From contig JAISLG010000039.1 in NCBI GenBank assembly GCA_031260615.1, forward strand, positions 1-9,393: a DNA stretch of 9,393 nt, read 5' to 3'. A program made the position numbers and the translations under genes. This document shows positions 1 to 7,171 of the stretch, piece after piece; within the stretch, counting starts at the first letter, position 1; the number at the start of each line of letters is the position of its first letter. The notes under the pieces were generated by a model. That model was not told where the DNA came from. It searched no databases and saw only the letters and a program-made list of their open reading frames with translations. This stretch comes from Oscillospiraceae bacterium. Lineage in GTDB: Bacteria; Bacillota; Clostridia; Oscillospirales; Ruminococcaceae.

Positions 1-70
1 AATTAAACATAATTTTCTTGCTGACTTTATTATGCGCTGTTTTTAAGGGGAAAATACATTCGCCAAATAC

Positions 71-1903
71 TTACTTTTTCGTGAACCGCTCAAACTCCGC
101 GAGTACCGCGTTCACGACAACTTCCGTGATATTTGCGTATTCGCGCGCGATTGCCGCCGATACCGCCTCGCGGACGGATTGCTCAACTTTGCTCTTTAAT
201 GCAAGTTGGAACATTGCTTCGTTCCATATCTCGGGCTTCGGGCTTGATATTGGTTCGGGTGTCGGTTCTGCCGTAACCTCCGACTTAACCTCTGCTTTTG
301 CCTCCGTTACCGTTTCTTTCTTGAACGACAGCCCAAAATAATCTATGGGTTCGTCGTCATCCGTGTCCGATACAATCAATACATCGGTTACATTCTCGTT
401 CACTATCGTGACGGAATGCACGAGCGGCACGGCGTTTTCTTCGTGTACTATATATGCGGCGGCTTCCGTAACCTCAGGTATTTTTGGGTCGGCACACTCC
501 GCTGTAATCGTTTCAATTACGGGCTTTTTGACGGGTTGTATATTATCCGCGTTATCGATTGCTGACTTGTATCGGTCGTACTTCTCGCTTGGTTGCACGA
601 ATATCTTCGCGCCGAATGCGGGTACATTCACTGGCGCGTTTAACACCCCGTGTTCGCCCGTCAAGACGTCAATATATTCGCCGTTGCCGCACGGGGGGAA
701 GTCCACTGCCCTACCCTCCGAGTTAATTAGCGCGTATACTGTTTCCCCGTCCTTCGTCCGCGAAAACGCGTACTGCTTATTCGTGAGATACACCTGCGCG
801 TAACTCCCTTCGAACAGCGGATTAAATATACTGTGCGCGTACGCCAACTTTGAAATGTACTTCGGCAAGTCCGCGTTTTGGTCGTATCGGCTCAACTCAA
901 ACGGTTGCCTAAGCGCATCGTCACCGTCTTTTTTGTCACCCGTAACCCCATATTCCGACCCATAATACACACCAGGGATACCCGGCATTGTGAACAGCAA
1001 TGTGTACAATGGTTTGAGGTGTTCTTTGGTAGTAAGTTGCGTAGCGATGCGCGTAACATCGTGATTATCAAGGAACGTGTAGAGTTTCATACCGCGGCAC
1101 TGACACCAATCCTCGCCCCCGAATTGCCGTGAAATCGAGTGTGCTATCTCAAACATATTATACGCGTTAAAGGACGACCACAGCCCCTTGTAACTCTGAT
1201 AATTCGTCACACTGTCGCACATCTCGGGGTTGCACCATACGCGGTAATCCCCGTGGAGCGTTTCCCCCATAACCCAAAAGTCGGGGTCTAACCCTTTGCA
1301 GAACCAATGCAATTCTTTGAGGAAGTTTAGGTCAAGGCAATACGCGACGTCGAGCCGCAACCCGTCAATCCCGAATTGTTTAACCCACTCGGAAATGGCG
1401 TATTTGATATGGTCTTTGACAGCGGGGTTAGCGAGGTTAAGTTTGACTAAATCGTAATGCCCCTCCCAGCCTTCGTACCAAAACCCGTCATTGTAGTTAC
1501 TGTTCCCGTCACGGAGCAAAAACCAATCCTTGTATTCAGACTGCCACCGTTTTTCGCGCACATCGCGGAACGCCCAAAAATCGCGTCCAACGTGGTTGAA
1601 CACACCGTCAAGTACGACACTCAACCCTGCCTTATGGAGTTCATTGCAGACGACGGCGAAATCGGCATTTGTGCCGAGTCGCGCATCAATGGTAAGGTAG
1701 TCGGCAGTATCATACCCGTGTCTTGTAGAGGAAAATACGGGACCAAAATAGACGGCGGTATAACCCTGACGTTTCAGAACGGGTATTTGTGGTATTACAT
1801 TCAATATGCGGCTTACGGGCGCGCCGAACGCGTTATCCTTTTCCGCCCCGCAATACCCAAGCGGGTATATGTGGTATATAACGGCATTATCAAACTTTGC
1901 CAT
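71..1903 (-). CDS. GH13 family maltodextrin/cyclomaltodextrin hydrolase with C-terminal extension
   Basis: A retaining alpha-glucan hydrolase of the alpha-amylase clan, probably splitting imported malto-oligosaccharides or cyclodextrins in the cytoplasm (no signal peptide; it begins MAKFDNAVIYHIYPLG). All GH13 signature regions are visible: DGVFNH (99-104), GLRLDVAYC with nucleophile Asp185, GETLH with acid/base Glu214, and FLDNHD with Asp282, so the enzyme should be active. The barrel runs from about residue 5 to 360 and a short beta domain follows to about 437. There is no N-terminal CBM34-like domain. Residues 440-610 are an extra tail: a Pro/Glu/Thr/Val-rich acidic linker, then a predicted helical segment (558-610). 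The start is supported by AGGAG six bases upstream. It is the last gene of the set, 126 bp after nagB. Exact specificity (neopullulanase, cyclomaltodextrinase or alpha-glucosidase) cannot be decided from sequence alone. Confidence 0.9.
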   Translation of the reverse strand: MAKFDNAVIYHIYPLGYCGAEKDNAFGAPVSRILNVIPQIPVLKRQGYTAVYFGPVFSSTRHGYDTADYLTIDARLGTNADFAVVCNELHKAGLSVVLDGVFNHVGRDFWAFRDVREKRWQSEYKDWFLLRDGNSNYNDGFWYEGWEGHYDLVKLNLANPAVKDHIKYAISEWVKQFGIDGLRLDVAYCLDLNFLKELHWFCKGLDPDFWVMGETLHGDYRVWCNPEMCDSVTNYQSYKGLWSSFNAYNMFEIAHSISRQFGGEDWCQCRGMKLYTFLDNHDVTRIATQLTTKEHLKPLYTLLFTMPGIPGVYYGSEYGVTGDKKDGDDALRQPFELSRYDQNADLPKYISKLAYAHSIFNPLFEGSYAQVYLTNKQYAFSRTKDGETVYALINSEGRAVDFPPCGNGEYIDVLTGEHGVLNAPVNVPAFGAKIFVQPSEKYDRYKSAIDNADNIQPVKKPVIETITAECADPKIPEVTEAAAYIVHEENAVPLVHSVTIVNENVTDVLIVSDTDDDEPIDYFGLSFKKETVTEAKAEVKSEVTAEPTPEPISSPKPEIWNEAMFQLALKSKVEQSVREAVSAAIAREYANITEVVVNAVLAEFERFTKK

Positions 1904-1947
1904 AGAATGCTCCTAACGAAAATTATTAGCCAGAAAACAATGGGCGA

Positions 1948-2010
1948 GGAAACGAGGGGGAACGTGTATTTTTCTTTCGTGAAAGAAAAGTACACGTTCC
2001 CCTCGTTCCC
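1948..2010. repeat. Near-perfect 60-nt palindrome between nagB and the GH13 gene
   Basis: The arms at 1951-1978 and 1981-2007 are reverse complements of each other apart from one extra G and one C/T difference. They leave only a 2-base centre (GT), or a CGTG loop if folded. The core reads TTTCTTTC-GT-GAAAGAAA. Pairing continues outward past one mismatch to about 1948/2010. Transcribed from the minus strand, it lies just after the nagB stop. It is much longer than an ordinary terminator stem and has no clean U-tract on either side, so it may be a dispersed intergenic palindrome or MITE-like element, or an RNA-processing/stability hairpin. It could still act as a partial terminator ahead of the GH13 gene. 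Confidence 0.85.
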
Positions 2011-2029
2011 TTTGTGTGGTATTGTGTGC

Positions 2030-2746
2030 TTAGTCGTTTGTCGGGCAGTGTATTATTGTCACGTCGGGGTGCAGTTGAAGTATGCTTGCAGGCACCTTCG
2101 GGGTGATAGGACCGCTTATGGTTGCTTTTACGATGTCCCGCTTGTTTTCACCAGCGGCGATAAGGAGGACTTTTTTTGCCTTTAATATCGCGCCGATACC
2201 CATTGTAATTGCCTGTTTCGGCACTTCATTCGCGCTTGCAAAGAAACGCGCGTTCGCATCTATTGTTTTCTGCGCAAGGGTAACAACGTGCGTACTGGCG
2301 GTGAAATAATCGTCTGGTTCGTTGAAACCAATATGCCCGTTCGGACCTAATCCGAGGAGTTGGAGGTCAATGCCGCCGAGCGAGTCGATAAGCGCATCGT
2401 AACGCGCACCCTCCGCCGCCCCGTCAGCCGCTTTCCCATTCGGAACATTCGTTTTCGCTTTGTCGATATTAACAAAATTAAACAGATTGTTCTCCATAAA
2501 GTAGCGGTAACTCTGGTCGTGCGTGCCGTCCAAACCGAGGTATTCGTCAAGATTCACACTCTGCACTTGCGAGAAATCGAGGTCGCCCGATTTGTACTTC
2601 GCAATGAGTTCCTTATACGTTCCGACAGGGGTACTGCCTGTCGCCAAGCCGAGAATACTTTTCGGTTTGCCGACCACCTGCGCGGCGATAATATTCCCCG
2701 CTTTGCGCGACAACTCCGCGTAAGTTTTGGTTTCAATAACTACCAT
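2030..2746 (-). CDS. nagB: Glucosamine-6-phosphate deaminase
   Basis: Cytoplasmic enzyme interconverting glucosamine-6-phosphate and fructose-6-phosphate plus ammonia, linking amino-sugar use to glycolysis. At 238 residues it matches the short bacterial form typical of Firmicutes. Visible motifs are the phosphate-binding loop GLATGSTP (33-40), LDEY with the proton-transfer Asp67, LGLGPNGHIGFNEP (131-144) holding His138 and Glu143 of the catalytic set, the VPKQAITMGIG segment (175-185) and ASILQLHP near the C terminus. An AAGGAG site lies 6-7 bases before the ATG. It lies 99 bp downstream of the nucleotidyltransferase/mutase fusion gene. That gap is A-rich next to the start and shows no convincing promoter, so co-transcription is likely. 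The adjacent UDP-sugar enzyme suggests hexosamine metabolism is part of this locus. Confidence 0.95.
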   Translation of the reverse strand: MVVIETKTYAELSRKAGNIIAAQVVGKPKSILGLATGSTPVGTYKELIAKYKSGDLDFSQVQSVNLDEYLGLDGTHDQSYRYFMENNLFNFVNIDKAKTNVPNGKAADGAAEGARYDALIDSLGGIDLQLLGLGPNGHIGFNEPDDYFTASTHVVTLAQKTIDANARFFASANEVPKQAITMGIGAILKAKKVLLIAAGENKRDIVKATISGPITPKVPASILQLHPDVTIIHCPTND

Positions 2747-2845
2747 AATTTGCTCCTTTTTTGCAATTATTTTTGCATTTTTTATTTTTCGGTTTGGGGG
2801 TGATTGCCCGTCAAAATTCGTGTAACATATCGTCTATATACGCTC

Positions 2846-5017
2846 TTACAGCCCTAAGAACTTCCGTGTTACGTCAACATACTTCTTTGCCTCAGCGAGG
2901 GTCGACATCTCGCAGAATACACGGAGTAACGGTTCTGTACCGCTGAACCGCGCGATAAGCCAACCACCGTTTTTGAAATACACTTTGCAACCGTCGAGGT
3001 AATTCACTTTTTCGACTTCAATATCGTATTCGGGGAGTTTCTTTTCCTCGAACAGCAAAGCCATTAACTCAGCCTTTTTCTGCGCCGAGAATTTAACATC
3101 GAATTCAGCGGTTTCCATTTTACCGTATTTGAATTCAATCTCATTCAGCAACCCGGCGATACGCTGACCGCTACCTGCGAGCATCTCAACGAGCATTGCG
3201 GAGGCGAACACACTATCTTTGCCTTTGATATGCCCTTTTATTGTCAAACCGCCGCTACTCTCACCGCCGATTAACGCATCTGCCTCGTCCATTTTCCCTG
3301 AAATCCACTTGAATCCGACAGGTACTTCGTGGCATTTCTGCCCGAAATCCTCCGCGATACGGTCGAGTATATGGGTGGTTGCGAGGTTGCGTACGACGTC
3401 GCCGCGTAACCCCTTGTATTGGAGCATATAGTAATAGAGTAGGGAGAGTATCTCATTCGCGGAAATATACCGACCAACCTCATCGAACACGGCTATTCTG
3501 TCGGCGTCGCCGTCAAGTGCAATACCGAGGTCGTATCTCCCGGCGATTACTTTTTCTTTGAGTTCGGTGAGCCGTTCGGGGGCGGGGGCAGGGTACTTAC
3601 CGCCGAAATACGCATCGTGGCTGTCGTGTATTGTATCCATCTCCACGCGGCACACGGACAGTATAGTATTGAGTGTCGGTTTACCGACGCCATACATCGG
3701 GTCGAGGAGTACGCGCATATTTTGCGATTTGATACGGTCAATGTCGAGGTTCGCAAGGATACTGTCGCAGTAATCGTTAGACGGATTTATGAGTTTAATT
3801 ATACCGTCCGCGACTGCTTTGTCAAACGCCGTGTACTTAGGGAATGTGCCTTTCGCGATAATATCCTCAAACACGTCTGTTACTTCAACATCGGCATCGC
3901 GCCCACCCTTGATGAATATTTTTATACCGTTGTAGTCGAACGGGTTATGGCTTGCCGTGATAGCCATACCGTAGTAAGTGCCGCGTTCTTTAACGGAGAA
4001 CATTACGAGTGGGGTAGGGACGAACTTGTTGATAAAGAACACAGTAATTCCATTTGCGGCGAACACTTCCGCCGCCCATTCAGCGGCTTTATCGGATAGG
4101 AAACGGCGGTCGTAGCCTAATACAATCTCTTGTTGTTCCTTGGCTTTCATATCGTCGGCGACTGCCTGTGACAACAACCGAATATTATCGGCGACAAACG
4201 TATCCCCGATAATTGCGCGCCAACCGCCCGTTCCGAACCAACGACCGCCTTTTTTCGCGATATTGGCGCGTTTTTCGTTCGCACGGGTGAGTATCCTGTC
4301 CACAAAGTCGAGTTGTTCGGGGGTATTCACACCGAATATCTCGTTGCTATTGCTGATGAGGTAAGTCTTGACAATGCCGCCCGATTTTTGGATTATCTCG
4401 GGGACATCGGTAAGCAAAAACTCACGCAATTCCATATTCAACGGAATTTTGGGAATAGCGGCGAGCAGCGCGGATTTTTTGAACACATAGAGTCCGACAT
4501 TGAGTTCCGCGGATTTAAGTTGCTCGTCCACAAAGTTGCGCTGTTCAATAATCTTCTTGAACGTGCCATCGTCATCAAAGGTTACTTTACCGTACCTAAG
4601 CCCCGCATTGGGTGCATCGGAGGTGAGGAGGGTACAGGCGGCGTTAGTTTCCGCGTGTTGCCCGAGCAAACCCGATATTGTGGTGCGGCTTATGAGGGGC
4701 ATATCCCCATATATAACGATTATATCCTCATCGGCATCGCCTGCGGCAATGAAGTCCGCCGCCGATTTAATGGCATCGCCCGTGCCGTGCGGTTCTTTCT
4801 GCTCGATATAGGAATATCCGCCGCCGATACGCCCGATTACGGACTCTTTGGCAACACCGACAATTACGCCGATGTCCTTTTGCGGCAAGAACCCCAAATT
4901 ATCGAGAACGTGTTCGAGGAGTGGTCTGCCCCCCGCCTGACGCATAACCTTTTGTTTCTCACCGCCGAGGTGCGCTATCCGCGTACCCGAACCAGCCGCT
5001 AATACGACCGCTTTCAT
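2846..5017 (-). CDS. Bifunctional GlmU-like nucleotidyltransferase / phosphohexomutase fusion
   Basis: Two enzymes in one 723-residue cytoplasmic protein. Residues 1-242 resemble the uridyltransferase half of GlmU: LAAGSGTR (6-13), Lys23, EQKEPHGTGDA (72-82), VIYGDMPLI with metal ligand Asp105, ELNVGLYVF (171-179), LLTDVPEI (201-208) and FGVN with Asn231. The left-handed beta-helix acetyltransferase half of GlmU is absent. After a short basic linker, residues 258-723 form a complete alpha-D-phosphohexomutase: FGTGGWRAIIGD (261-272), phosphoserine loop TASHNP with Ser356, metal loop DGDADR (502-507), sugar loop GGESSGG (584-590) and phosphate loop RFSGTEP (690-696). The natural inference is hexose-6-P to hexose-1-P to UDP-hexose. 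Glucose and GlcNAc are both possible substrates; the ESSGG loop is unlike the GEQSGH of classical GlmM. A GAGG site lies about 9 bases before the ATG. It follows the regulator gene by 42 bp. Confidence 0.9.
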   Translation of the reverse strand: MKAVVLAAGSGTRIAHLGGEKQKVMRQAGGRPLLEHVLDNLGFLPQKDIGVIVGVAKESVIGRIGGGYSYIEQKEPHGTGDAIKSAADFIAAGDADEDIIVIYGDMPLISRTTISGLLGQHAETNAACTLLTSDAPNAGLRYGKVTFDDDGTFKKIIEQRNFVDEQLKSAELNVGLYVFKKSALLAAIPKIPLNMELREFLLTDVPEIIQKSGGIVKTYLISNSNEIFGVNTPEQLDFVDRILTRANEKRANIAKKGGRWFGTGGWRAIIGDTFVADNIRLLSQAVADDMKAKEQQEIVLGYDRRFLSDKAAEWAAEVFAANGITVFFINKFVPTPLVMFSVKERGTYYGMAITASHNPFDYNGIKIFIKGGRDADVEVTDVFEDIIAKGTFPKYTAFDKAVADGIIKLINPSNDYCDSILANLDIDRIKSQNMRVLLDPMYGVGKPTLNTILSVCRVEMDTIHDSHDAYFGGKYPAPAPERLTELKEKVIAGRYDLGIALDGDADRIAVFDEVGRYISANEILSLLYYYMLQYKGLRGDVVRNLATTHILDRIAEDFGQKCHEVPVGFKWISGKMDEADALIGGESSGGLTIKGHIKGKDSVFASAMLVEMLAGSGQRIAGLLNEIEFKYGKMETAEFDVKFSAQKKAELMALLFEEKKLPEYDIEVEKVNYLDGCKVYFKNGGWLIARFSGTEPLLRVFCEMSTLAEAKKYVDVTRKFLGL

Positions 5018-5059
5018 ATCTTACTACCTCAATTAAAAAATATTACTTTTTGTGCTTTG

Positions 5060-5854
5060 TCATTCATCGGGGTTAGGAATCCCACGCGTTTCCATTATAT
5101 TACGCCGATACAAGTTTGGGGTTTCCCCCTCTATTTTCTTGAACACACGCGCAAAATGAGCCGGGTCTGAAAAACCCAATTGAGTTGACACCTCAGCAAT
5201 ACGCATACCCGGGTCTTTCAGCATATCCTTTGAAACGTCAATCCGCGCCTCATTCAGCAACTCATAGAAATTTTTCCCGATAAGTTGCTTTAACAGCACA
5301 GACAAATACCATTTGCTTACGAAACCCGCGGCGGCGGCATGTTCAAGCGTAATTTTCTCTTTGCAATGGTCTTTGATATAACTGCAAGCCTGTTGCACCG
5401 CGAAGTTACCCGCGCGCGGCGTAAGTTGTTTTGGTGTATCCGAGTTTTTCAGTTCCGCGATACACTCCGCGCTGTATTCAAACGCAATACGGCGGTTCAC
5501 TTCCTCAACTGCCTCGGTGAGTTCCGCCATTTTAGTAGGTTTGGTGAGTATCCGAACAACGCCCGCATTACAGAGCCGCCGCGCAGTTTCAAAGTCCTTA
5601 TACGACGTCAGTACAACCGCTTTAAGGTGCGGACATACTGTAATTGCCGCATCAAACAAATCCGCGCCGTTGCCGTCCGAAAAGAGCATCTCAGTGAATA
5701 TCACATCGGGTTTCACGCGTATTATAAGTTCAACTGCCTCGCGTAAAGTCACAGCCGTGCCACACACCTCGTGACCATACTTTTCCCAAGGCAATATCGC
5801 CTTTAACCCCTCCGAAATACGCCTGTCCTCATCGAATATAAGCGTTCTATACAT
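5060..5854 (-). CDS. AraC/YesN-type response regulator with Glu in place of the phosphoacceptor Asp
   Basis: A DNA-binding regulator: receiver domain (about 1-122), short linker, and a C-terminal AraC-type double helix-turn-helix (about 152-252). The HTH ends in the family signature FSDPAHFARVFKKIEGETPNLYRR. In Firmicutes such YesN-like proteins usually pair with a YesM-like histidine kinase and control neighbouring sugar ABC transporters. Here no kinase is present. The receiver is odd: the motif normally read as KPDLVLTD is KPDVIFTE, so residue 55, the expected phosphorylated Asp, is Glu (codon GAG at 5690-5692). The acidic pocket is Asp8-Glu9, while Thr83 and Lys105 are kept. A Glu here could mimic phosphorylation and lock the protein on, or signal control by ligand or partner. 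The start is set by MYRTLIFDED matching the receiver's first strand; GAGGG lies only about 3 bases before the ATG, which is short. It probably controls the transporter and/or its own operon. Confidence 0.92.
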   Translation of the reverse strand: MYRTLIFDEDRRISEGLKAILPWEKYGHEVCGTAVTLREAVELIIRVKPDVIFTEMLFSDGNGADLFDAAITVCPHLKAVVLTSYKDFETARRLCNAGVVRILTKPTKMAELTEAVEEVNRRIAFEYSAECIAELKNSDTPKQLTPRAGNFAVQQACSYIKDHCKEKITLEHAAAAGFVSKWYLSVLLKQLIGKNFYELLNEARIDVSKDMLKDPGMRIAEVSTQLGFSDPAHFARVFKKIEGETPNLYRRNIMETRGIPNPDE

Positions 5855-5918
5855 ACGCCCTCATTTGTGCGTACTGAACCTGCAAAATACAAGTTCTACC
5901 TCTACCGCGAGGAGTTGT

Positions 5919-5938
5919 TGTTAAATTATGTTAAATAA
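5919..5938. repeat. Tandem 10-bp direct repeat upstream of the regulator gene
   Basis: Two adjacent units, TGTTAAATTA and TGTTAAATAA on the plus strand, differ at one position and are spaced exactly one helical turn apart. They sit about 65 bp upstream of the response regulator start and immediately downstream (in transcription) of the malG hairpin. Direct repeats on one DNA face suit AraC-family binding, so an autoregulatory operator is possible. This is inference only, as the stretch is A/T-rich and could be chance. Confidence 0.35.
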
Positions 5939-5940
5939 AT

Positions 5941-5984
5941 TCAGGCGTCAAGCCGTGGGGACGACCCGACAACTTAACGCCTGA
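5941..5984 (-). terminator. Hairpin after malG, candidate terminator or attenuator
   Basis: The arms 5941-5952 (TCAGGCGTCAAG) and 5973-5984 (CTTAACGCCTGA) pair over 12 positions with a single G.U in the minus-strand RNA. The interior continues with a GTCGGG/CCCCAC stem (one mismatch) closed by TCGT. On the minus strand it is followed by ATTTATTT, a weak U-rich tract. It begins 35 bases after the malG stop. It may end the permease transcript, or let only part of it read through into the regulator-fusion-nagB genes, giving different expression levels. Confidence 0.65.
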
Positions 5985-6019
5985 TTTTGCCTTTTCAGCC
6001 AATATTGCAAAAGGTTAAA

Positions 6020-7153
6020 TTAACCCTTGACCGCGCCTGCGGTTAAGCCCTTAACGATATTCTTTTGTAGGAAGATATAAGCGATAAGGACGGGGATAAC
6101 GATAAGCACGACTGCCGCCGCGACTTGCCCGTAGTTCGGTTTCATACCTTGCGCCGATATTTCCGCGAGGAATCGCGTTACCGTGTAACGGTCGGCTTTA
6201 AGGAAGAACCGCTGTGTGAACAGGTCGTTGTAAGACCACAAGAATGTGAATATCGCTACCGTTGCGAATGCGGGGCGTGCGAGTGGGAATATGATTTGGA
6301 AGAATATGCGGTAGATATTATACCCTTCGATATACGCCGCCTCTTCCATATCAACGGGGATAGACTTGATAAAGCCCATTAACACTGTGATTGAGAACGC
6401 GAGGTTGCCCGCGATTTGCGGTAAAATAACCGCGAGTACGTTTTGCCATTCGGCTTTATCCGTACCGGCGAGTCCCCACGAGAATTCCATTTGGAACACA
6501 GGGATAATCGTGGAGAACACGGGGAACATCATCGAGGCTATGACGAACGATTCCGCGAACTGGTGTCCTTTGAAGTTATACCGCGCAAGCCCATAAGAAG
6601 CCATACCCGCGAGGAGCATAACGACAATCGTTACCACGATTGAGATAGTCAGTGAGTTTTTATAACCTGTTCCGAAGTTACCGAGGGTAAATTTCGGGTT
6701 GTAGGATTCTTTATCGGGGTTGTACGACGGATTACCCTTATTGGTAATCGCACCCTCAGACTTCAACGATTTTTCACGCGCGTCAGAGTGAGGAAAGTTA
6801 TCAAGCCCGACAAATATATCACGCGTACCGTCTTTAATAGACTGGTTTTTGATTATCTTTGCATCGTTTGCGTCCATACCATTCTTGACGTTATTCTCGT
6901 ATTCGTCTTCAAGACTTTTCTCATACGTTGGTGAGATATACGATCCGATTGGCAAACGGAACGGAGTTTCCGTAACCGCACTGCCCGTCTTAAACGAACT
7001 GGTAATAACCCACATAAACGGGAACACTGTGAGGATAGCCCAAGCAGCAAGCACAACATAGATTACGATGATGCCGGGGGTGATTTTTTGCTCGCTCATC
7101 ATAATGTCGCTTGGCTTTCTCTGCTTTTTCTTTTTCTTCTTTTGGTCATTCAT
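6020..7153 (-). CDS. Carbohydrate ABC transporter permease, MalG type, with extra loop domain
   Basis: Inner-membrane permease of the carbohydrate-uptake (CUT1) class, partner of the upstream MalF-type protein. The N terminus is Lys-rich (MNDQKKKKKK). TM1 is at about 27-51, followed by SSFK; five further segments lie between about 165 and 362. The ATPase-coupling loop is EEAAYIEGYNIYRIFFQIIF (270-289) followed by PLARP, a variant of EAAxDGA with Glu-Gly-Tyr in place of Asp-Gly-Ala. The C terminus GLTAGAVKG is typical. It is 377 residues, against 275-300 for most relatives. The excess is a hydrophilic, charged stretch (about 56-155) between TM1 and TM2, on the outer face. AGGGGG lies about 9 bases before the ATG, and only 18 bp separate it from the malF-type stop, so the two are co-transcribed. 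Substrate is probably malto-oligosaccharides, judged from the nearby GH13 enzyme. Confidence 0.92.
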   Translation of the reverse strand: MNDQKKKKKKQRKPSDIMMSEQKITPGIIVIYVVLAAWAILTVFPFMWVITSSFKTGSAVTETPFRLPIGSYISPTYEKSLEDEYENNVKNGMDANDAKIIKNQSIKDGTRDIFVGLDNFPHSDAREKSLKSEGAITNKGNPSYNPDKESYNPKFTLGNFGTGYKNSLTISIVVTIVVMLLAGMASYGLARYNFKGHQFAESFVIASMMFPVFSTIIPVFQMEFSWGLAGTDKAEWQNVLAVILPQIAGNLAFSITVLMGFIKSIPVDMEEAAYIEGYNIYRIFFQIIFPLARPAFATVAIFTFLWSYNDLFTQRFFLKADRYTVTRFLAEISAQGMKPNYGQVAAAVVLIVIPVLIAYIFLQKNIVKGLTAGAVKG

Positions 7154-7171
7154 TTTTTTATACCCCCTTAC

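Noticed and set aside
1457..2185. Plus-strand open frame of 242 codons
   Set aside because: It runs antisense to the GH13 gene, crosses the palindrome and enters nagB; its product has no recognisable domain and the minus strand carries intact catalytic motifs.
2747..2845. Possible promoter (TTGACG box) between the fusion gene and nagB
   Set aside because: No acceptable -10 at the right spacing; the A-rich run before nagB does not resemble TATAAT.
4313..5002. Plus-strand open frame of 229 codons
   Set aside because: Antisense shadow of the GlmU-like domain, whose conserved motifs are all read from the minus strand.
7097..7153. Later start for the MalG-type gene at Met18/Met19, avoiding the Lys-rich N terminus
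   Set aside because: No Shine-Dalgarno sequence before those codons, while AGGGGG stands at a suitable distance from the first ATG.
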